Origin: Conidiobolus incongruus B7586
Lineage: Eukaryota > Entomophthoromycota > Entomophthoromycetes > Entomophthorales > Conidiobolaceae
Reading direction: 5' to 3'
Length of the DNA: 23,856 nucleotides
NCBI GenBank assembly: GCA_000697335.1
Contig: JNEM01010734.1
Location: 1 to 23,856, forward strand
Shown: positions 1 to 11,399 of the stretch, in pieces
Numbering within the stretch: the first letter of the stretch is position 1
Layout: every line of letters starts with the position of its first letter
Notes under the pieces: model-generated
The model's input: the letters and a program-made list of their open reading frames with translations, nothing else
What the model was told of the DNA's origin: nothing
The model's database searches: none
Made by a program: the position numbers and the translations under genes

Positions 1-3000
1 TATAATCAATTAATATATAAATTATATATTTTAATTTAAATTCACTTAATTAAGAATTATTTAAGATATAAGTAAATATATAAATAATTTTGATTTTATG
101 ACTTATTTTTGCAAGTTAATATATATATATATAATAATTTATTTTGTTTTTTTAAACAAACCTTTATATATTTTTAAAAATTAATATTTATAGATGGTGT
201 TTAAAATTAATTTTAATTATATTCTTAATAAGCAATAGAATGCTTTAATATATACTTAAAAACCACTAATTAATAATTAATTAAATATATATGGATTAAT
301 TTTGAATCTTGCTCAAGCTATTCATTTTAATATTCTATAATTTTTAATAAAAAATATTATTGCAACCAATATATATTATAAACATAATCTTTACCTGATA
401 TATTATGAATTTTGCTTATATTTATAAATATTCTATCAATATTTGACTTTTCAAAACCTTATTTAAATTAAGATATATTGGAATATATATTGATTTTTAT
501 TAGCAATTTGATAACTAAATACAAAAATTAAACTTTAGCCAAATTTTAATTTATGCAATATTAATTTGTTTTTTATTATTATCACTTAACTGATCTAAAA
601 TTTAAATTATATTTTATAATTATTAATAATTATTTAAGTGGAATTATATATTATAATTAATAGAATATATAGCTAATTTTGGTAATTATATAATATTAGT
701 AATTGAGAGATTATTAAAGAACAAATTTATTAATATATATTATAATCATAAATTGACAAAATTTTTATTAATTATAAAATCATATAATCAATCATACTCA
801 AAAATTCATATTTTAATCAATCCAAACTATCAATTAATAATAATATTTATTTTAACTATTATTATTGAATCTAATAACATGTATTATTGAAATTCAGTTA
901 TATAGCAATATTAGATTAATGCATATACCCTTTAGTAGCTACTGTTTAAATTAGGAAAAGATCAGTTCAATTTAATTTATTTTTTTCAATTCAAATTCTA
1001 AGAAGTGAAATATATTATACAAGTTTCATCCAACTTTTGAAGAAAAAAAAGACAAATTTTTACATAATATAGAGCTATATAACTGATTTATTTGAATAAA
1101 TTAAAAAATAATTTATTATAGAGAAAATCTATTAAACCTTAAATATTTTATTTATTAAAGAATATTAAATGATATAACTAAGAGCATAATTGAATCACCA
1201 AATATATCTAAAAAATATAAATTTATAATTTTGGTTATGCTAATTATTGTTAAATTAATATTGTTCATTTTTAATTTAAATAATTAAGCTAGAATATGTA
1301 ATTATTATTATTTATATTAAATATTCGATATTGAATACAGTCTAATATATTATTTTGCAACTAATAATGATATTTTTACTAAATTCTAAAAATTGATCAA
1401 TTATATATATTTTTATTTTTTGGTTGATATAATGTCTATATTCTCAATTAAATTATATAATCTTAATAATAATAATATAGTAATGCCTAGTATTTTTATT
1501 AGTATCAAAAATCTTTCTATGCACTAATAGTATTCAAACACAAATTCAATCAATATTTTAATCAAATTTGGAATATATTTAGTTAATTCAACCAATTTTT
1601 TCTATTCCAATATCTATTGAATAATCACTGGTTTTGGATTAGTTTTTATAGTTTATTCTGAATACTTTTAATAAAAGTCATTTTTAAATTAGAAGATATG
1701 AATAAAGTACATGGTTATATTAGCTTATTTAATATGGACATAGGTGTAAGTTTTGAATATATAATGACAGTTATATTAAAATATATATAAAAATAAAAAC
1801 AAGAGTTAGGCCTTAAACTGATATCTATAGATTTGAGTAAATGAATTAGTAGATAATTGATCAATTTTTGGCTAAAATCTTATGCAATTTTAAAATTATG
1901 TTATCTCAAACAAAATTTGATTTTTTATCTTTTATTCTGTAGGTTCTATAATACAAATTTTTATTATGTTATAAGATATATTTTTTGAAAATCAAAATTG
2001 TCGATATAATTGACAAATTATTAACAGTTCTTAAAAAAGAGTAACAAGACTACTTGATAAAACTGTCATTATAATAAATTTATTCCCTTTATGCCAATAT
2101 CATTACTAGTATAATATTAATTAATCTCTTTAATTGAAAAATAATTCAAAAGATAACAAATATTTTAAGCATCTTCAAATTATAACTCAAAATAAAATTC
2201 AATTTATATCAAGCAAGATATTGTAGTAATAATTTTGACTTTGTGTATAATATATTTTGATATTTTTTCTAATTGATTCCACTAAAAAGCATCTGTACAA
2301 TCTCTCTGTAACCAATACTTGTCTTTCATTCAAAATTTATATTAAAAATTTATCTTTATTATTAACTGTGAATTCTTAAGGACCAAGATATTTACATAAA
2401 TATTGATTTTTAAATTAAAAATATGGCAATATTTTTAATAATTTCCAAATTTGTTAAAATTAGTGGATAAAATTAGTGGCAAAAATCCAGATTTTATTAT
2501 GAAATGTAAAACCTAGTACATATTTGAATACATTGAACCACTTTGATTAAATTTATTCAAACTTAAAATTTCAATATGATATTTAAATTCTATCCCGGAG
2601 AGAACAACTTGTAAAATGTATCTCAATAATTTGATTTTTATAAAAACAATTATGAATTGAAAATGGTAAAATAATCAATAACCCAAGTGATAGTCATTAT
2701 GTGTTTAACTCCATACAAACTAATTTCATGATTATTTATACTGATTTTATATTTTGGAACAAAATCAAAAACTTAAATCGTTATAAAAATTCCAAATTTT
2801 ATTTTCTAATATATATTTTGACTATAATAGGATTTGGGATCAAAATAATATTACCATTTTAATTCAATATCCGAACAATTGTTATCCGAAAATATTAATT
2901 TTGTCTAAGAATTATAAAATTATTTTGTTTACTGATGAGCGAAAAATGAATTGAATTTCCAATTAATATCATGTTAGTATTATTTTACAAGCTATACAAC

Positions 3001-3160
3001 CCAAATAAATTAGCAGTTATATCATTAATGAATTTGATAAAGTTATTTGTGACGGCAATGGAAATTAAAAAGCTTAATAAAACTACAATGTTATGTACCC
3101 GATGATGGCTAACCAATTCCCATACTCGCACCATATACTGTGCCAAAGATCTAGTATATA
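1..3160. other. A+T-rich intergenic stretch
   Basis: Almost pure A/T sequence with frequent stops in all frames, short TA runs (for example about 119-132) and no RNA gene that I can fold or recognise. The last 230 bases (about 2930-3160) are less A+T-rich and contain a short open stretch reading FTDE-like residues near 2929, discussed separately. I see no supported gene here. Confidence 0.7.
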
Positions 3161-3199
3161 ATTAGCATATTGCTCAATCTCATAAACCATAGTACAAAC

Positions 3200-5063
3200 A
3201 TGAAATGCAATCAAATCTACGTTGTTATTTCTTTAGCTTTGACCGGTGTTTCCGGCCAAAATTTGATCCAAGTCGCTGACTTACCCGTCAAAGGCATTCT
3301 GAACCATGACTTTAATGACTCTAAAAGCGTCAAACCGTTGAAAAAAGGAGTCAAAGAATTTATCGAATCACTAAAAGCCAAGCCTTCAAACCAACTTCAA
3401 CGAAGATCTGGTTCTCTTTTCTCAGATTATGATGTGGTTGATATTCTCTCTCGTGCTTTTCAAAGCAAAAAAGTGCATATAATTGCGATAGTATAAACAT
3501 AATGTTAAACGCAGTTCAAACAGTACTCGTGATCCCTGCTAGCGAAAGTTTGTTATTGAGAGGCGAAAAAGAGGTATGTAAGCTAAAATGTATGAAAAAA
3601 AATATTTGCGAGGGATGTGCTGATAAATATGGGCTCTATTATTTCCATGTACTCCGACACATGGATCTTAATGAAATATGGGAAGCGATTTAGCACCTTT
3701 TGCGATTATGAGAGCATATCCTCATCCAGATTTACCCGAAACTAATATTTCTTTTCCTCCCCTCAAGCCAATTATTTATCCCAAAGCAAGTAATCGCACT
3801 ATGCGGGTTTTACATCTCTTTGACTTGGATTATGATCTCGATTACCACGAGGGCACTGAAAGTGAATGTAATCGTTTAATCTGTTACCATAGGAATCATT
3901 TTGTTGAAAAAACTAAAGAAATCAAAAGACTTACTTGTAAATAGGGTGATTATAAATGCGATATTCCGGAAGAAACTTTATATTTTATGTTAGCCCATAT
4001 TCAAAAACTTCACCAAGACAATCCTATTGATATGGTTATCTTTGGAGGAGATGTTCTACCTCACGGATGCTTGAAAAGAAAATTGGTGATGAATCTAGCT
4101 ATATCCAATATCAAATCTTTTCAAGAATGTAATAATATTTGAACTATCTCAAAGCTAGAATATCCTGTTGCTGGTAATCACGAAAGTATTCCAAGTAACT
4201 TGTATCCTTTCAACAATATGCCTCAAACAATGAATATTAATCTGTATCCTTTTTTGGTTAATGAATGGAAGGAATGGATCCTTCAATCTGCTCATAGCCA
4301 ACTTAGCAAAAATGGTTTCTATTCAGTTGACTACTCTGATAAGCTGAAGGTTATTACTTTCAACAATAACTTGTGCTATGCTTACAATGTGTATTTACTC
4401 CTTCAACCATTGAATGAGGATCCTAACGGAATGTTCGCTTGGCTCATCAAAGAACTCCAAGATGCTGAACGCAGAGGTATGAAAGTATTCCTTTCATCTC
4501 ATGTCCCACCTAATGGTGCTGATTGTTTCCAAAAATTCTCTCAAACCTATTCTAAGATTGTTAAAGCTTATGCTTACATTATCACTGCTCAATTCTATGG
4601 TCACACTCACTGGGATGAATTCGAAATCTTCTATAGTGACTCCTCCAAGAAATCAGCTGAGACTGCTGTTAGCAACTCTTTCATTATTCCTTCTATGACC
4701 ACCTTCACTGATATTAACCCTGGATTCAGAATTTATGAAGTTGATGCCGAAAGCTTCTATGTCAAAGATTTTATTCAATACTATGCTGATTTGAATGAAG
4801 CCAAGTCTTGGAAGAATGGACCTGAATGGAAAGAACTCTACCGTCCCAAGTCCACTTACAAAGTCCCCTCCAGTGAGGGAGACTATATCAATGCTCCTTT
4901 CTGGCATGAAATAACTGAACTCATTGAAAATGAATCCCAATTCAACATTTACAATAAGTTGAAATATAAGAACTCTGGCAAAGAGCCTAAAATTGATGCT
5001 AAAGACAGAAAAGATATGATCTGTAATTTGAGAGCTAGTAATTATAAACTTGTAAGGCTGTAA
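3200..5063 (+). pseudogene. Decayed acid sphingomyelinase-like phosphodiesterase
   Basis: The family is the secreted or lysosomal acid sphingomyelinase type, a metallophosphoesterase that cleaves phosphocholine from sphingomyelin. The ATG at 3200 opens a signal-peptide-like segment (MKCNQIYVVISLALTGVSG). A saposin-like Cys-containing stretch follows near 3570-3670. Phosphoesterase motifs are then seen in order: an HLFDLDYD stretch near 3813 where the family has a DxH metal site, GDYKCD near 3945, a GGD near 4044, GNHE at 4173-4184, SHVPP near 4497 and GHTHWDEF from 4599. From 4200 to the TAA at 5063 the frame is open. Upstream it is broken about four times by stops and frame changes that the short introns seen in neighbouring genes do not explain well. 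No introns are visible. Coding-like base composition persists, so the decay looks fairly recent. A badly assembled live gene is the main alternative. Confidence 0.8.
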
Positions 5064-6841
5064 GAATTTTAGATTATTGAAAATAAAATTCTATAATATA
5101 TATTAAAAATTTACTATTTAATACAGCTTTATGATATTTTAATATTTGAATTTTATTAATAAATTGAATATTAATAATAAATTCAATATATTTGATTAGG
5201 TATTGTATTTTTAATTATGTAAAAAATTATTGATTTTTACTCTTTGACAAAATAACTAAAATATTATTATCCACTGCTAAATTTATTATTTTGATTATAT
5301 TTTATAAGAAACTCAAATACTCATCAATTTTCTTTAATAATAATTTGATTAAAAATCAGAAATATAAGAGTAACTGATAATTAATAAGCTATCAACAATT
5401 TAAACTTTTTCTTTCAATTTAATACTGTTTAACCAAAATTATCTTTTAATTTCTCTGTTGTGATATTCTTAATAAAATATGATACATATTGAATATACAT
5501 ATATCACAACTAACCTATAGATATTATCAGGTTTTATTCTTACAAATCAACAGTAACTTAATGTTTGATATTAAAATATATCAATACAATATTGGATTAG
5601 ATAAAAATCAAATCCAATATTCAAATAATTGAATCTATTAATATACTATACAGGTTTACTCAATATAAACTCCAAAATATACCTATTTTGAAAAAAATTG
5701 ATACTTAATATCATTTTAAATTTATGATATACTAGTTATATATTAATAATTTAGTTTTTATTATTCTTTAATTAATAATTGAGATATTAATTAATGACAA
5801 AAACCAACGTTATTAAAATTATTGGATAAACAATAAATAATTTTGAAATATACTAAAATTATGAATTATAACAAATTATAATAGTTCTAATTGTATTTCT
5901 ATAATTGATAATATAATTAATAATATAAAATTATTAATATTATGAACAAAAAAATTACCTATACTATCTTATTAAATAATTTTAACTTAGCGTCCGAGTG
6001 GATGAAATATTACTTCAATATCAATGTTAATTGATAAGACACTAATTATAATAAAATTATTGATATGATCCATTTAATCTATAAAAGGTATTCAATAATT
6101 TATAATAAGAATTTGAAAATTAAATTTTGACCTTTATATTATCGTATTATATTGTAATTTCAATCATAACGTAAGCATCTTTACTAATGATTAATTTAAA
6201 CTTTAAATTAATATAAATATTTATAATAATGGATATAAATAATAATACTGCAATTAAGACAATGTTAGTGATTATAATATTGATCCTTTGAATATTTTTA
6301 CACTGAATTAAAATATTATATTTAATATTAATTATATCAATTTTTTACGGTAAAATTAGAGTTAATTTATCAGATATAATTTAAAGGTTTACAAAATCTC
6401 TGGAAATAATTTAAAATGTAAATTCATTTTATAATCATTGACATATATTGCGTAAACAACAAAAGAAACAAATATTGAAACTTCATTAAGAACGATTGTT
6501 CAAAATTTTTAAATACAAATATATAAATAAATTATGATTCGTTATAAAAATGAGTTTACAGTGATTCTATTGAATCTAAACAATAATTTCAATTAAAAAA
6601 ATTAATTTTATTAATCCCACAATTTAATAATTATAAAATTATTTTAATATTGTAAATAAATAATTAAGTTTTTTTAATTTAATTTTTTTTACATTTATGA
6701 ATAATATAGAAATTATAATATAGATATAAAAAAAATCTATATTTATATATAAAATAAAATATATTCATATTTGAATAATAAAAATACGTTATTTTTTTTC
6801 AACTATTTTTTAATTTTTTTTATATAAATTTTATTTTTACT
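5064..6841. other. A+T-rich intergenic stretch before RRP1
   Basis: No open frame of coding character and no recognisable RNA gene. A perfect 11-bp hairpin lies at 5588-5621. A short G+C-richer patch near 5990-6003 resembles a tRNA A box only superficially and has no B box after it. The last 55 bases before the RRP1 start are T-rich pyrimidine tracts, which could serve as promoter sequence in such a genome, but no defined element is seen. Confidence 0.65.
5588..5621. repeat. Perfect 11-bp inverted repeat (hairpin)
   Basis: Arms aatattggatt (5588-5598) and aatccaatatt (5611-5621) are exact reverse complements separated by 12 bases. The stem has two G:C pairs. It lies about 525 bases past the end of the sphingomyelinase pseudogene and has no known role. 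Chance is possible in DNA this A+T-rich. Confidence 0.45.
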
Positions 6842-8959
6842 ATGGATCTTTTAGTTCAAAATCAGTTGGGTTTGTTTAACCGTAAAATGGCTTCTACAGG
6901 TAAATATAAATTACCATGCCAATATACAATTATTTAATATTTTTTGTTTAGAGAAATCTGTTAGAGACGTTGCAGTTCAAGAGTTAGCTGTATTTTTATA
7001 TCAAGCTGAAACTATTAATTTGGACCAGGTCACTAAACTTTGGGTGGGTTTATTCTATGGTAAATTATATTTATTATATTACATTGTAATTTATTTTATA
7101 TTAATATAGTAATTTAAGGTTTTTGGATGAGTGACAAACCTTTAGTCCAACAAGATTTAGCTGATGGTCTTTCCGATATTATTACTTTAATTCAACCTGA
7201 GAGGGCACTCCTCTTTATTGAAGCTTTTTGGAAAGTCCACATTTTGGAATGGTATAAATTGGACAGAATTAGAACTGATAAATTTTATTTATTAATGAGA
7301 CGTGTTGTGGGTGCCACCTTCCAAATGATGAAGGATAGACAATATGATTTAAAGCTTATCAATCAGGTTAAGGAGATTTTGTTGAGAACTTGTTTGAATG
7401 TTAAGGATGATCGTGTCCCTTTGTCTATTATTGCTCACGTTATTACTTGTTATCATCAGGAATTGTCCAAGATTGTCGAAGTTGGAGATGGTTCTAACCC
7501 TCATTACAATGTGTTGATGGATCTTGTATTATCTTTATTATCCACCAAGGGTATCAAATCCACCATTTTAGAACAATTTGAAAATCACACTTTCCCTGAT
7601 ATGGTCGATTTTATCCTTGAAAATTATCAAAAAGATGACAAATTTCTCAAACAAGCTATTAAAGTCAAGTCTCAAATCTTCGAAATTATCAACCATGCTC
7701 ACTTACCCATAGCCCTCCGCAAATTTATTCAGTCCCAATTGGTATCCTTAAATGAACAAGTTGTAGGTGGAAACCCTGAAGATATGACTACCAATCCTCC
7801 TGAAATTGATTTCAGTGAACCTACCCTCAAATTAAAGCCTATCAAGGAAAAGAAAAAGAAAAATAAGAAGAAGAATACTGAGCAAGCTGAAGGATCAGAG
7901 TCCAAGAAGGAAATTACTCAAGACAAGCAACAAACCTCTAATGAATCATCTACTACTAACTCCCTCAAACGTCCTTTGCCCACTGATAAAGAAGCTAAAT
8001 TTAACAATTATGCTGACTCAAGTGATGATGGCGATCCCATGACTCTTGAGGAAATGAACAAACTCAGAAATGAAAAATTATGGGAAATTGAGCCCGAATT
8101 GCTCAGTATGGATAGTGACGACTCCTACGACTCCAACCTTCTCGTCGTCCCCTCCACCGGATTCATCGTATCTGAACAATCCGACGAAGAACTCGAAGCC
8201 GAAAAGCAACACATTGCTCAAGCTGACGAAGACAACGAATTCACAGTTGCTTCCCATTTCACAACCGCTCAATTAGCCCAAATTGATCGTTTGTTGAGAG
8301 CTGGTCCCAATGACAATCCCACCACTTTGAAGCTTGATCTCCCTCCCCAACTCGCCAAATTCACTCCCTTCACACTTCTTCAGCTCAATACCATGGTTAC
8401 AATGGGTCACGAAGCCGATATTGAAAACCTTCAACTCGACAAGCCAGAGAATCGTACTTTGGATAACAGAACAATATTCCTTTTAAGTGAAATTTGCTTC
8501 CCTTCGAGAACTGAAGACAGCAGCGAAGAAGATGAAGAATCTGAAGAAGAGGAAGAGGAAGAGGAAGGAGAATCCGAACTTTCGGAAGTAGACTCCGAAG
8601 AATCTAATGAAAAACCCGTTAGCGAACCACCTACCAAACTTCAAAAACTAGAAAGAGTTATCGAGACTAGTACAATTGATCCCAAAAAAGTTAAGTGGGA
8701 CTTGAGCCGTAACACTACGAAATTTTATCAAGTGAAATCCATTCCTGACCTTGCAAAGTCTCGCGGTAAAAAGGTCAAATCACCAACCAAGCCAGCCATT
8801 AAGCCTATCGTCGGCGATTTGAACGTGAGCCCCATTAAGACCGACGATAGTCAAGAATTACTCAAGACCACGATCCAAAACACCCAAGGAAATATTATCT
8901 TCGACAAGGGCGTTCATTTGATGAGTAAGAGAAGGTTGAGAATGTTATGCTCACAATAA
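6842..8959 (+). CDS. RRP1: Ribosomal RNA processing protein 1 (Nop52 family)
   Basis: A nucleolar protein required for maturation of 27S/32S pre-rRNA to the large-subunit rRNAs. Exons are 6842-6899, 6952-7059 and 7119-8959 (668 aa); the introns of 52 and 59 nt begin GTAAAT and keep frame. The first intron to AAG at 7118, rather than the earlier TAG at 7109, is required because the latter gives a stop. The N-terminal 220 residues match the Nop52 fold: GLFNRKMAS, then EKSVRDVAVQEL, KLWVGLFYG and FWMSDKPLVQQDLA. The family core in yeast is about 280 aa. Here a long disordered tail follows, with a Lys-rich nuclear/nucleolar signal (residues about 293-310), an acidic Glu/Ser run (about 521-555) and a KVKW motif at 579-582 followed by DLSRNTTKF, resembling the PP1-docking site of animal RRP1B. 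An AATAAA lies at 9086-9091. Start chosen as the first ATG giving the conserved N-terminus. Confidence 0.92.
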
Positions 8960-10098
8960 TTTATTTAATATTTTATAGACTACTCAATAGAAACATATTG
9001 ACTATATAATCATTTATTACTAATAACATATAATGGATAAGACCGTTGCTTCCTTAGGATCTTTTAATTATTATTTGTAAACTTAAATAAAACTTATATT
9101 TTTCAAATTTATAATTCACTATTTTTCATATAGATGAATCTATTTGTTTGTATTTATAAAAACCACTACCAAAATAATTAGTTTCAATAATATTTATACA
9201 AAATAATTTTTTAATTTTAAATTGAATATAGTTAAATAAAAGAATATAAAAATTTTAATAATTTTGATTATTAATATTTATTATTATATTAAAATTAGTA
9301 TTATTAATAACTCCCTTTTAAAATTATATTTTCAAATATGGATTAATTTTAATAAAACATGTTTATTTCAAGATAATTATAATTAATTTATCAAATAACT
9401 TGTTGAATAATTTTCAATACCTATAGTCTTAATTAACTAGGCCACTTTCTCACTATATTTTCAATACCTAAAATCAATAATAAAAATATTAAATTATATC
9501 AATCCTAATATTGGTTCAAATATATTAAATTTGATATAATTAAAAGAATATTTTATAATAAAATTTCAAAAAATGAATATTATCAATTTTTAATTATGAA
9601 ATTAACAATTATATAATATTATAAAAATTTAATAATATTTAATATATATTATTAATTATAAATTATTTATATAATTTAAAAAAATTTAAAATTATTCAAA
9701 ATTGGAATTAAATTTTTATAAAAATATTTTTTTTCAAAAGTATTAAATTTAATAGATGACAAATTGAATATTTTGTTTTAAAAATTTAGTGGTATAGTAA
9801 ATTAGAGTACTTAATAAATTAGAGAAGTAATCCTTTAAGTTAGGCCCTTGTACACAGATTCCAACTGCTGGGGTTATTGTGTTTGACCCAGGACTTGTAT
9901 TTTAGAATATAAATTTAATCATTATTTTGTCTTATTACTATTTTTATTTTTTTTTTAATTTTGAAAAAGATTCATATATTTATTTGAATTAATTAAAATT
10001 TGAATGTATTTTAATTCTCTAAATTAATATTAAAACATAAGTTTTTATTGAATTCATCAATTTAAAAATGATTATAATATAATATTATTATTACCATA
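8960..10098. other. Intergenic stretch 3' of RRP1
   Basis: A+T-rich sequence carrying the RRP1 3' region (AATAAA at 9086-9091 is a candidate polyadenylation signal). It ends at the left edge of the mariner element. The only feature standing out is the G+C-richer island at 9837-9900, listed separately. Confidence 0.6.
9749..9901 (-). other. G+C-richer island with a short minus-strand open stretch
   Basis: Within otherwise A/T sequence, 9837-9900 is about half G+C. On the minus strand a stop-to-stop frame of about 50 codons covers it and includes SPGSNTITPAVGICVQGP, but has no ATG. On the plus strand another frame reads Cys-containing residues (DSNCWGYCV) before a stop. The segment gggtta...tgaccc at 9879-9897 can form a 6-bp stem with a 7-nt loop. 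I do not recognise it. It could be a gene fragment, an ncRNA or a transposon remnant. Confidence 0.3.
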
Positions 10099-10099
10099 G

Positions 10100-10123
10100 A
10101 ATTGAAGAAATGGGAAATTTTTT
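10100..10123 (+). repeat. Left terminal inverted repeat (candidate)
   Basis: This segment matches the reverse complement of 11377-11399 at about 20 of 24 positions, with one single-base gap. The shared core is aatgggaa plus a T6 tract. It lies about 157 bases before the transposase ATG, as in known mariners. The A/T-rich flank makes the exact outer end uncertain. Confidence 0.5.
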
Positions 10124-10205
10124 AATTTCTGATTTTTCAAACATATTATTAGTTTCAAATAAGCAAATATATACAAAACAAATAGGAAAATAAATAGTTT
10201 TGAAT

Positions 10206-10225
10206 TATATATATATATATATATA
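10206..10225. repeat. (TA)n microsatellite
   Basis: About ten TA units, inside the 5' untranslated part of the mariner fossil, so probably expanded after insertion. Confidence 0.85.
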
Positions 10226-10279
10226 ATAATTTTTTTGATTAAAAAATGAATTTTTTAAAATTAGTTGTTTAATTTAATT

Positions 10280-11314
10280 ATGCTTAAACCAAATAGTAAC
10301 TATCAAAAGTCTTTTATTTTAGTATTAGTAAAACTTAAATACAAACCCTCTAAAATCATTTAAAATTTATAAACAGCTTTTGGTAATAAAGTATTATCTA
10401 AATTAACAATTTATTACTAAGTAAATTACTTTAAGGCTAAGAGAGAAACTACCTAAAACTTGCTAAAATCTAAAAAATTAATTTTAACTGTTACTCTTCT
10501 AATTATTAATAAAGTAAAAAATTATATTAAAAAGCACTTTTTTATTTCAGCTAGAGAATTATCAAGATACTTTAATATTAGTTACATAAGTATTTTATAT
10601 ATATTAAAGTTTAAATTAAAATTAATTAATAAAAATATAAAATAGGTACCTTATAATTTAACTAAAACTTAAAAAAAAGCTAGAGTAGCTATTGTTAAAC
10701 AAAACTTACTAAGGTATAACTAGAAACTAAAGCTTTTATAGTAAATTATTACAATTAATGAATCTTAGATTCTTTTATATAATCCTTTACTAAAACATAA
10801 ATCAAAGTGTTAGATTAAATTAAATTAACCCCCTCTACAAATTCTTTTAAATAAACACTTTATTAATAAGTGAATGTTAATTGTAGCAATAGATTATAAT
10901 AGCATATGCTATTCTTATTTAGTTTTTAAAGGAAAATCTATTAATAATAAACTTTATATTTCTTTTTTAAATAAAATTATTTCTAATTAGTATTCTCAAT
11001 ATAATTTGAAAAAACCTATTATTTTGCATGATAATTGTAAAATACATAAATCTAAAGTTGTAAAAAAGTTTCTAATTAAAAATAACTGGAAAAAACTACC
11101 ACATCTAGTATATTCTTTAGATTATAACCTATGTAATTATAATTGTTTTAGGCAATTAAAAAACCAGCTTGCAGGAAAGAAAATTTCTGCAGGAAAATTT
11201 AATTGGTTTGTGAAACATCAAATTTTAGTCTTTAATAAAAACAACTATTTTTTAGGTGTTAGATCTTTGCTAAAAGTATAGCAAAAAGTTATTAGAAATA
11301 AAAGAAATTATTAA
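10280..11314 (+). pseudogene. Mariner transposase, one frame with 15 in-frame stops
   Basis: Starting at the ATG at 10280, a single frame of 345 codons runs to the TAA at 11312-11314 without a net frame change, which is the standard mariner transposase length. Recognisable parts are the second helix-turn-helix (SARELSRYFNIS, near 10548), the ITINES block at 10751, LIVAIDY, the ILHDN block at 11021 and WKKLPH..YS.D.N...Y near 11087-11140. The spacing between the second and third catalytic positions is exactly 34 residues (DD34D). The first and third acids are now Asn (AAT at 10757 and 11135) while the second is kept (GAT at 11030). Internal stops are 7 TAA (10361, 10370, 10418, 10454, 10670, 10742, 10823), 7 TAG (10643, 10721, 10739, 10766, 10811, 10988, 11279) and 1 TGA (10868). 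Several TAGs sit where the family has Trp, and TAAs where Gln fits. Confidence 0.88.
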
Positions 11315-11376
11315 TTTTATATTATATATTTATTTTTACTTTGTATATATTAAAATGTTTATTTTTTTTCAATTGC

Positions 11377-11399
11377 AAAAAATTCCCATTATTTAAATT
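11377..11399 (-). repeat. Right terminal inverted repeat (candidate)
   Basis: The reverse complement reads aatttaaataatgggaa followed by T6 and pairs with the left repeat at 10100-10123. It lies 63 bases after the transposase stop, again typical of mariner. A TA follows at 11399-11400. Confidence 0.5.

Larger units (their letters stand above)
10099..11399 (+). mobile_element. Mariner-type (Tc1/mariner, DD34D) DNA transposon fossil
   Basis: A cut-and-paste DNA transposon of about 1.3 kb, the usual mariner length. It holds one transposase frame (10280-11314) about 180 bases from the left end and about 85 from the right, the normal mariner layout. Imperfect terminal inverted repeats are seen at 10100-10123 and 11377-11399, matching at about 20 of 24 positions with one gap and centred on aatgggaa. 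TA dinucleotides at 10097-10098 and 11399-11400 could be the target duplication, but they do not line up perfectly, so the ends are approximate. It is inert because the transposase is riddled with stops. A (TA)n run sits between the left end and the gene. Confidence 0.8.

Noticed and set aside
5146-5185. Imperfect A/T hairpin about 85 bases after the sphingomyelinase relic
   Set aside because: Nearly all A/T with a gap; such pairings are expected by chance in this composition, and eukaryotic genes do not use such terminators.
5985-6010. tRNA A-box-like patch (agcgtccgagtgg)
   Set aside because: No B box and no cloverleaf arms could be paired in the following 80 bases.
8431-8637. Serine-rich minus-strand open frame
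   Set aside because: It is the complement of the Glu-rich stretch of RRP1 (GAA/GAG reads as TTC/CTC), a shadow of a real exon.
10280-11314. Reading the many TAA/TAG codons in the transposase as sense codons (altered genetic code)
   Set aside because: RRP1 and COG3 end at TAA and MTR4 at TAG exactly where the families end, and no internal TAA/TAG occurs in their exons, so the standard code holds.
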